From NCBI GenBank assembly GCA_023229945.1, contig JALNYH010000020.1, forward strand, positions 1 through 36,974: a stretch of 36,974 bases of DNA. The letters run 5' to 3'. The position numbers were made by a program, and so were the translations under genes. Of the stretch, positions 31,107-36,974 are shown one piece after another; position 1 is the stretch's first letter, and each line of letters opens with the position of its first letter. The stretch is from Arcobacteraceae bacterium (lineage in GTDB: Bacteria; Campylobacterota; Campylobacteria; Campylobacterales; Arcobacteraceae). The notes under the pieces are model-generated. The model had not been told where the DNA came from. It saw only the letters and a program-made list of their open reading frames with translations, and ran no database searches.

Positions 31107-32754
31107 AAAAATAGTTATAGACCCAATCACTAGAATAGAAGGGCATTTAAGAGCTGAAGTTGAACTTGATGAAAACAATATAGTAAAAGATGCTTTTGTA
31201 AGTGGGCAATTATTTCGTGGAATTGAAATTATCTTAAAAAACCGTGACCCAAGGGATGCTGGGTTGTTAGCTGGTAGGATTTGTGGAGTTTGTACTAATT
31301 CTCACTTTAGAGGGGCTGTGAGTGCCGTAGAAGATGCTTATCATATACAAATACCTAAAAATGCAGAAATAATAAGAGATTTGATGGCAATGGCTCTTTT
31401 TATTCAAGACCATGTGGTGCATTTTTATCATCTTCATTTGCTTGATTTCGTAGATGTGACTAGTGCTTTGGGTGCTGATGCAAAACTTACTACAAAAGAA
31501 GCACACAAATACTGCTCTAAGCCTTTTAGAAATTCACACTCACACTATGAAACAGTTTTGCAAAAACTATCAAATTTCGTAAATGCAGGCAAACTAGGAC
31601 CATTTTCCAATGGATACTGGGGACATGATAACTATATACTCACCCCTGAACAAAATCTTATATTATTGTCACATTATTTGGAAGCTTTGAAATTCCAAAC
31701 CAACATAAGCAAAGCCATAGCAATCTTTGGTGGGAAAATCCCTCATCCTCAAAGTATAGTAGTAGGTGGAGTGACTAGCGTAGCTGATATGCTAAACCCT
31801 CAAAGATTAAATGACTATATGTTTATCATAAAAGAGGCAAAAGACTTTATCGATAGGGCGTATTTGCCAGATATGAAATTGCTGGCAATTGCTTATAAAG
31901 ATGAGATAAAAGCTGGGCTTGGTAGAGCAAATGGGAATTTCTTATGTGTTGGTGGTTATAAATTTGATAGCGACCAAAGACTTTTTTGCAACGGTGTGAT
32001 TTATGAGCATAATTTTACACAAATTGAAGAGTTTGATGAAAATAAGATTACAGAAGAGGTCGATCGTGCATGGTATAACGAAAAAGATGAGCCATTTTAT
32101 ACAGATTTAAACGATGATGGAAGTCTAAAAACTGCCAAAAATGATGATAAATACTCTTGGATTAAAGCACCTAGATATGATGGCAAGACTATGGAAACAG
32201 GACCTTTGGCTAGGGTTTTGATAAGTTATTCAAAAGATAATAAACTAATCAAATCTTTTGTAGATGACTTTTTAAATGATACTGATATGACTTTGCTTGA
32301 TTTATCTACAACTATTGGAAGAAATTGTGCTAGAGCGATAGAAAGTGAGTATATTTGTGAGTATATATTCAAACTAATCTCAAGACTTATCCAAAATATC
32401 AAATATTACGACACAGACACATGGGCAAAATATGACTTCAATTCTTGTGAACAAAATACAAAAGGTAGAGTGTTTTTAGAAGTACCAAGAGGTGTATTGT
32501 CTCATTTTGTAGGTATTAAAGATGCAAAAATAGAAAACTTCTCAGTAATAGCCCCAACCACATGGAACGCAACCCCTAGAAATTTTGATGGCAAAAGAGG
32601 AGCATACGAAGAAGCACTAATAGGTATCAAACTATCAGACCCTCAAAAACCACTAGAAGTCCTAAAAGTATTACACTCATTCGACCCATGCCTTGCATGT
32701 GCTGTGCATATTATAGATAGTAAAGGGAAAGATTTGGGGAGATATAAGGTTTAA
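31096..32754 (+). CDS. [NiFe]-hydrogenase large subunit (cytoplasmic, partner of the FAD-linked small subunit)
   Basis: A 552-residue catalytic subunit with all NiFe ligands: IDPITRIEGHLR at the start, RICGVC (Cys63, Cys66) and DPCLAC (Cys532, Cys535) followed by VH (His538). The 14 residues after His538 form a cleavable tail, so a maturation endopeptidase is required; none is in the window. The frame opens at 31030 inside the previous gene, but ATG 31096 with AAGGA seven bases upstream fits the family start. Together with the two pieces of small subunit it would oxidise or produce H2 in the cytoplasm. Membership near group 2 or a soluble group 3-like function is inferred from the missing export signal; exact group not determined. 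Confidence 0.93.
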   Translation: MKTKKIVIDPITRIEGHLRAEVELDENNIVKDAFVSGQLFRGIEIILKNRDPRDAGLLAGRICGVCTNSHFRGAVSAVEDAYHIQIPKNAEIIRDLMAMALFIQDHVVHFYHLHLLDFVDVTSALGADAKLTTKEAHKYCSKPFRNSHSHYETVLQKLSNFVNAGKLGPFSNGYWGHDNYILTPEQNLILLSHYLEALKFQTNISKAIAIFGGKIPHPQSIVVGGVTSVADMLNPQRLNDYMFIIKEAKDFIDRAYLPDMKLLAIAYKDEIKAGLGRANGNFLCVGGYKFDSDQRLFCNGVIYEHNFTQIEEFDENKITEEVDRAWYNEKDEPFYTDLNDDGSLKTAKNDDKYSWIKAPRYDGKTMETGPLARVLISYSKDNKLIKSFVDDFLNDTDMTLLDLSTTIGRNCARAIESEYICEYIFKLISRLIQNIKYYDTDTWAKYDFNSCEQNTKGRVFLEVPRGVLSHFVGIKDAKIENFSVIAPTTWNATPRNFDGKRGAYEEALIGIKLSDPQKPLEVLKVLHSFDPCLACAVHIIDSKGKDLGRYKV

Positions 32755-32790
32755 AAATACTATAAATGGTACTGTGGGCGGACTATAGTT

Positions 32791-32807
32791 ATCCCATTAT
32801 ATGGGAT
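32791..32807. terminator. Possible terminator after the hydrogenase operon
   Basis: A perfect 7-bp stem (ATCCCAT, TAT loop, ATGGGAT) 36 bases after the large-subunit stop. The plus strand later has TTTTTAT but not directly after the stem, so this is a weak terminator at best. It also lies close to the prophage boundary. Confidence 0.4.
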
Positions 32808-32819
32808 TTAAGATGATTT

Positions 32820-32858
32820 TTATAATTTAAAGTACCTTTTGAAGTACCTAAATTATAA
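32820..32858. repeat. Palindrome with two AAGTACC direct repeats at the prophage edge
   Basis: TTATAATTTA (32820-32829) and TAAATTATAA (32849-32858) are perfect reverse complements. Between them AAGTACC occurs twice (32830-32836 and 32842-32848), 12 bases apart. The right arm contains the stop codon of the HTH gene. It may be an operator, a terminator for the phage transcript, or part of the integration site. Confidence 0.55.
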
Positions 32859-33020
32859 AACTAACTGGTTAATCTCATCAATATCAAAAACAGTTACACG
32901 AGAGCTTATTTTTATAGGATTAAGTCTACCATTTTTAACATAAAGCCACACTGTACTTAATCCTATACCTAATAAATAGGAAACTTCCTTAGCTCTATAA
33001 TATTTTTTATTTAAAATCAT
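32853..33020 (-). CDS. AlpA/excisionase-like helix-turn-helix protein of the prophage
   Basis: A 55-residue protein: MILNKKYYRAKEVSYLLGIG, then STVWLYVKNGRLNPIKISSR and TVFDIDEINQL. This is the winged-helix pattern of the MerR-like HTH_17/AlpA family: a helix-turn-helix choosing the binding site, then a short wing and a last helix. Members act as excisionases or as transcription activators of phage and island genes. Its ATG overlaps the Rep stop codon (ATGA), so it is translated with Rep. It is the outermost visible phage gene next to the host hydrogenase operon, a usual place for a regulator of excision or lysogeny. Confidence 0.82.
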   Translation of the reverse strand: MILNKKYYRAKEVSYLLGIGLSTVWLYVKNGRLNPIKISSRVTVFDIDEINQLVL

Positions 33021-34423
33021 TTTGATTCCTTGTGTGTAATATCTTTCATAATTTCGCTTGTTAATTTAAATATACCTGTTTGATACATATGGTTTTTTAA
33101 TTTATTATCTTCATTATTATCAAATTGTGTGTTATATTCATTTATTGGCAATATTTTATCTTGTATAATATTTCTTTTTATAAGTTCGTTTTTGACTAAC
33201 CCATAATGATGTAGATTTACATTTTCTATATCATTATCAATTTTCTGAAAATGTCTATATAGTTGTAAATCTTTCATTTTAGAAACTATTAGTAGTGAGT
33301 TTTGTTTAATTAGTTTATATTTAGTCCAAATATAGCTAGTACCATCTATTATGGTAGGTATATTTCTATATGGTTTTTTATATTTGAGTTTAAAAGTTTG
33401 TGGGATATGTATTTTGTTAGTTTTATGTATCCCAAAAGTTTTTGTTACTTTGTCTTTGTAGTATCTTTTATATATGCCATTGTCATATTCAAATGTACAT
33501 TGATTTTTTATATCTTCAAATTTAATATAGTTATCTTCTTGAGACCATTCAACTATTCCAGTATCTTTGATATATGTTAGATAGCACCAATCTTTTTCAA
33601 GTGGTATCATTTTTCTATATACCCAAGCAGGTATTAAAGTGTGTGATGTTACAACCCTCATTATTCTATGTTTTATATACCATGCTTGTAAATAATCTAA
33701 ACTTGTTTTATTTTTTACATCAATAAATGATTTAAACAAATATTTAAGTACATATGCAGGAGCATTTTTTATATCTGTTTGAAATCCAAGTAAATCATTT
33801 GAACCTTTTTTTAATTTTCTAATGTTTTGTTTAGCAGGGAAATATATCTTGTATGTATCTCTTAATAAATCTACATATTGCACAGGACAATATAACATAA
33901 TATGAAAGTGCGGTACGCCGTTTTTATGTGGCTCAGTTACTCTTATATAGTGTAATCCAAGCTTCTTTTTGATTTTCTTGTATGCTTGAGACATTTGAAA
34001 GCGGTTAAATTGGAAGTTGAGAACATTGTATAAATCTTTTAGAGTAAAAGGTATCTTATCTTTTATTTTATCTTGCAAAAATCCAAATCGTTCATTGTTT
34101 GGAATATACTCTTTATGTGTAAACTCATTATATCTTGAAAAATCACCTTGTAAGAAGTCACGAAAAAATCCATCAAGGGTAATTGTGATAAATGTTGGTT
34201 GCCAAGATGTTTGTGTTTGTGATTTTAATGCTGAATATATGGAATTTACTTTATTAATTAGCTCACTATAGTATCTTGATGATAAATTTGCAGAGTGGCT
34301 AAAGTCTAAATATGATTTTATTTGACCAGTGGAGGTTTGAACTTTGCAATCTGATAAAAACTTTCTTTGCTTATCAAGTTTTTCTTGACAGAATATAAGA
34401 TTTTGTTTAGATAATCCATACAT
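33017..34423 (-). CDS. Inovirus rolling-circle replication initiator (HUH endonuclease)
   Basis: A 468-residue protein with the HUH motif in PHFHIMLYCP (about residues 170-180), where the two histidines bind the metal, and the tyrosine motif AYVLKYLFKSF (about 222-232), where Tyr attacks the DNA. Such initiators nick the double-strand origin and start rolling-circle copying of filamentous phage DNA. The N-terminal 150 residues and a long lysine/tyrosine-rich C-terminal region (about 300-468) are not further assignable. It begins one base after the secretin stop with AGGG upstream, and its end overlaps the HTH gene. The order Zot-secretin-Rep follows from circular permutation at integration. 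Confidence 0.88.
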   Translation of the reverse strand: MYGLSKQNLIFCQEKLDKQRKFLSDCKVQTSTGQIKSYLDFSHSANLSSRYYSELINKVNSIYSALKSQTQTSWQPTFITITLDGFFRDFLQGDFSRYNEFTHKEYIPNNERFGFLQDKIKDKIPFTLKDLYNVLNFQFNRFQMSQAYKKIKKKLGLHYIRVTEPHKNGVPHFHIMLYCPVQYVDLLRDTYKIYFPAKQNIRKLKKGSNDLLGFQTDIKNAPAYVLKYLFKSFIDVKNKTSLDYLQAWYIKHRIMRVVTSHTLIPAWVYRKMIPLEKDWCYLTYIKDTGIVEWSQEDNYIKFEDIKNQCTFEYDNGIYKRYYKDKVTKTFGIHKTNKIHIPQTFKLKYKKPYRNIPTIIDGTSYIWTKYKLIKQNSLLIVSKMKDLQLYRHFQKIDNDIENVNLHHYGLVKNELIKRNIIQDKILPINEYNTQFDNNEDNKLKNHMYQTGIFKLTSEIMKDITHKESK

Positions 34424-34424
34424 T

Positions 34425-35687
34425 TTAAAACCCTAATTCTTTTAATGTTTGATTATGTAAATGTTGTTTTATGTTAGAAAACTGTTCTTTGACCTCTTTT
34501 TCATAATTTGATATATGGTTAATCTTTTGATTATTTTGAATAAGCTCTATAAAAATAGTTGTTGTAGTTGTTGAGTAGTCTATCTTTTCATTTTTAAATA
34601 ACCAACCAAGTATTGGTACATCTCCTAAATATGGCACTTTATCATTGAAACTTGTATTTGAAAAGTTGTTTATTCCTGCAATTATATGATAAGGCTTTGT
34701 TTTATCAATTGTTACAAACTGTTTTAATGATTTTTTTGTAGTAATTGGCTTATTATCATTTGATGAAAGTAATTGAGAATGTTTAAAATCCAATTCAAAT
34801 GCAATCTTTTCATCAGTAATAAGAGGTTTTAGAAATATCTCTAACCCTACATCTTTATAATCAATTTGATTAATCTGATTTTGTCTTGTATCTGTAATTG
34901 TATTTGAACTTGTTAAAAATGGTATGTTTTGAGAAGAATTTAAGTAGCTTGTTTTATTGTTGGTTAGTGTAAGTACTGTATTAGTTAAAACTTTTGATAT
35001 ATTGTTATTGTATAAAAATGACAATATTGATTCATAACTTTTTATTGGTATCTCATTAGTTGGAACTTTTGAAAAAGATATTCCCCCTAAAATGACATCT
35101 AAAGCAAACTTTGATGAATCTGTTAAATTTGCATTGATTACACCTTTAAAATCTTTTAATTTACCAAGATTTATTTCATATATAGACAATTTTATTGTCA
35201 CTTCATTATAATTTTGATCAAGTTCACTAATAAAATTTGATACCTTAGTATAATCATCTAAAGTTGAATTTATAAAAAGAGCATTAAAAGATTCAATATA
35301 TTGATGCTCAATTTTTAAAATATCTAATAAGTTTTTAATATCATCGTAGTTGATATATTTCAATTTTAGTAAATATGAATTTACTCCATCAATAGCTATT
35401 GTATCAACAATATCATCACTTTTTACACTATCAATATAATAAACATTATCTTGATAGTTTAGCTTTAAATCATTAACATACAATATAAGCTTTAAAAAAT
35501 CTAAATAATTGAACTCTTCACTTTTATAGTATGTAAAAGTAATATTCTCAAATTCAGGTTTGATTAAAATAGTTTTACCTATATGAGCTGATGTCATTAG
35601 TGAAAAATCCTTTAAATTAGTATCATTGATTTGAGCCTTTGAACAAATTGCTAGTAAAATCCAAATTAGTATTATTTTTATTTTCAT
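34425..35687 (-). CDS. Inovirus secretin (pIV-like outer-membrane channel)
   Basis: A 420-residue protein with a signal peptide (MKIKIILIWILLAICSKAQ) and an N-terminal secretin domain, then a repeated N1-type domain (about 115-170: LKLKYINYDDIKNLLDIL) and a C-terminal beta-barrel domain ending in VPYLGDVPILGWLFKNEK, the secretin signature. It forms the outer-membrane pore through which filamentous phage leave without lysis. AAGGGG lies seven bases before ATG 35687, so the 65-base overlap with the end of the Zot gene is real. The last 35 residues, rich in Q and N, follow the conserved core. Confidence 0.88.
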   Translation of the reverse strand: MKIKIILIWILLAICSKAQINDTNLKDFSLMTSAHIGKTILIKPEFENITFTYYKSEEFNYLDFLKLILYVNDLKLNYQDNVYYIDSVKSDDIVDTIAIDGVNSYLLKLKYINYDDIKNLLDILKIEHQYIESFNALFINSTLDDYTKVSNFISELDQNYNEVTIKLSIYEINLGKLKDFKGVINANLTDSSKFALDVILGGISFSKVPTNEIPIKSYESILSFLYNNNISKVLTNTVLTLTNNKTSYLNSSQNIPFLTSSNTITDTRQNQINQIDYKDVGLEIFLKPLITDEKIAFELDFKHSQLLSSNDNKPITTKKSLKQFVTIDKTKPYHIIAGINNFSNTSFNDKVPYLGDVPILGWLFKNEKIDYSTTTTTIFIELIQNNQKINHISNYEKEVKEQFSNIKQHLHNQTLKELGF

Positions 35688-36699
35688 TTATTGACCCCTT
35701 TTTATTAAATAATTCAAAATCATCATCAAACATTAGATATACTTTTGTATCAATTTGAGCAATAATCACTGGTTTATAATATTTAGTAAAAATCTCACTA
35801 ATAAAATCAATTTCATAAAAGTTTGAATTTATCTCACATACATTATTAACACAATTCATTACATAAACATTTGTATAATTTGTAGATGGCAATTTAAAGT
35901 TTTTAGAATCATCTAATTGTGATACATTTAAATCTTGTTTTATTGATATATTTTCACTAGCAACAGATGGAGAATTGGCATCAAATCTATTTACATATAA
36001 ATAAAACACAATAAACACCACAAAAAATATAAAAGCTGAAATAATCAAATAGTATAAAACCAAAGATTTTTGCTTATTGTTTTCACCACTTGAATATAAA
36101 TCAAATATTTCTTTTATAATTGGCAGTTTTTTAGTTTGTGCTTTTTGTGATTTGAAAAATTGATGACCCGTATATTGATGATAAATCATATTAAAATTAA
36201 AAATTTTGCGACTTGATGGGATAGCCTTATAATAAAATTCTGTAAATGATTTATACTTTTTATTAACTAATGGCAAATCTTGAGTAATTAGAATAATATC
36301 TTGATGAAAATGTCGATGATATGAGAGCCACCAAATTAATACTTCATCATCTTTATTTAAATAATTATGACACTCATCAACTACTATTAAAGTATTAAAA
36401 AAATCCTTTTCTTTGATTAAATCTTCTAGTTGTGAATCTGTATATCCATTTTGATAAGCACTATATAACAGTATCAAATCTTGTTTAAAATCCTCAAAGC
36501 TAAAATATTTGACATTATCAAATCTATCTAGTTTAAGTTCATTAATATTTGTAAGGCAAGATTTATATTTAGTGGTGGATAACTTATAAGATTTAAACTT
36601 TTTATTATCTTTTAAATCTTTTGAAAAATTAATACAAATATTGAATATTCCATAATAAGTTTTTCCACTTGATGGTATTCCCACAATAAACTGAATCAT
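35623..36699 (-). CDS. Zot-like inovirus assembly ATPase (pI)
   Basis: A 358-residue protein of the zonula occludens toxin/pI family. GIPSSGKT (residues 7-14) is a Walker A loop, NTLIVVDECHNYL (about 107-119) a Walker B, and WWLSYHRHFHQDIILITQD the sensor region typical of this family. A single membrane segment (LVLYYLIISAFIFFVVFIVF, about 218-238) crosses the inner membrane, leaving a periplasmic C-terminal part with three cysteines. It drives extrusion of phage through the secretin. Toxin activity cannot be claimed from sequence. It starts 3 bases after the pVI-like gene and overlaps the secretin gene. Confidence 0.9.
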   Translation of the reverse strand: MIQFIVGIPSSGKTYYGIFNICINFSKDLKDNKKFKSYKLSTTKYKSCLTNINELKLDRFDNVKYFSFEDFKQDLILLYSAYQNGYTDSQLEDLIKEKDFFNTLIVVDECHNYLNKDDEVLIWWLSYHRHFHQDIILITQDLPLVNKKYKSFTEFYYKAIPSSRKIFNFNMIYHQYTGHQFFKSQKAQTKKLPIIKEIFDLYSSGENNKQKSLVLYYLIISAFIFFVVFIVFYLYVNRFDANSPSVASENISIKQDLNVSQLDDSKNFKLPSTNYTNVYVMNCVNNVCEINSNFYEIDFISEIFTKYYKPVIIAQIDTKVYLMFDDDFELFNKKGSINENKNNTNLDFTSNLFKGSNQ

Positions 36700-36702
36700 T
36701 TT

Positions 36703-36969
36703 TTATACCATACTTAGGATATTGGTAAGTTTTTCTGAGAAAAAATAGTGAATTTTAAAGAGTATTTTATATAGTATTACCATTAATATAAAAGTAATAG
36801 CACTAAAAAAGATTGAAGATAAACTATTAAAAGCACTACTAATACCAAAAACACTCAATAAAGCATTGAATATGTTTCCAAAACATCCTTGAGAAGATGT
36901 TAATTGTGTGATTAAATCAATAATTTGTGATATTAGATTTTTTACAACTACTAATTTATCAAATACCAT
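36703..36969 (-). CDS. Inovirus minor coat-like membrane protein (pVI-like, DUF2523-type)
   Basis: An 88-residue hydrophobic protein with at least two membrane segments (about 28-50 and 53-75: SSIFFSAITFILMVILYKIL). It lies immediately before the Zot gene, the usual place for the pVI/DUF2523 minor coat protein that caps the virion and terminates assembly. The sequence match is weak; the call rests on size, hydrophobicity and position. The ATG at 36967-36969 is 5 bases from the window edge, so upstream phage genes (adsorption protein, major coat) should follow outside. Confidence 0.72.
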   Translation of the reverse strand: MVFDKLVVVKNLISQIIDLITQLTSSQGCFGNIFNALLSVFGISSAFNSLSSIFFSAITFILMVILYKILFKIHYFFSEKLTNILSMV

Positions 36970-36974
36970 ATAAA

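Noticed and set aside
35623..36699. Calling the Zot-like protein a virulence toxin.
   Set aside because: The family is a phage assembly ATPase; nothing in the sequence shows the separate toxin activity described for one Vibrio protein.

Overview
The window is AT-rich chromosomal DNA from a member of the Campylobacterota (Epsilonproteobacteria), most likely a free-living, hydrogen- and sulfur-oxidising member related to Sulfurimonas or Arcobacter. This rests on gene content and order (kdsA-ribH-nusB-pyrF, tsaE-lptB, a SorAB-type sulfite dehydrogenase, an Ech-type hydrogenase), short intergenic gaps, and TATAAT-like boxes without an obvious -35. The genus cannot be fixed from the sequence alone.

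Layout. 1-730 (minus): the start of a serine recombinase gene cut by the window edge, behind a Phd/MazF-type toxin-antitoxin pair. 731-1199: a gene-poor gap with a 17-bp inverted repeat. 1232-6312: housekeeping genes (der, an EamA transporter, kdsA, ribH, nusB, pyrF) and tRNA-Ser(GCU). 6502-8612: two tandem paralogues of unknown function. 8617-12144: a DUF234-type protein, a YaiI/YqxD-family protein and tex. 12203-13892 (minus): sulfite dehydrogenase and its cytochrome c. 14122-19697: photolyase, an ORF6N/PLD-like protein, a fructose-bisphosphatase-like protein whose metal site is degenerate, a DUF89 phosphatase and a PAS-GGDEF diguanylate cyclase. 19707-23744: a 48-residue membrane protein, argG, an S4 protein, trpD, tsaE and lptB.

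23824-32754 is the most striking part. It is one tightly overlapping run of genes encoding two [NiFe] hydrogenases: a six-subunit membrane energy-converting hydrogenase in echABCDEF order, followed by a cytoplasmic hydrogenase. The small-subunit N-terminal half of the second enzyme is fused to a NirB-like FAD/NAD(P)H oxidoreductase with a BFD-like [2Fe-2S] domain. Its C-terminal half is a separate ORF beyond an in-frame TAA, and the large subunit follows. Together they could interconvert H2, ferredoxin, NAD(P)H and proton motive force; that coupling is inference.

32853-36969 (minus) is the end of an inovirus (filamentous phage) prophage that runs off the right edge: a pVI-like protein, Zot/pI, secretin/pIV, HUH replication protein and a 55-residue AlpA-like HTH protein overlapping it. 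No CRISPR array, rRNA or insertion sequence was seen.
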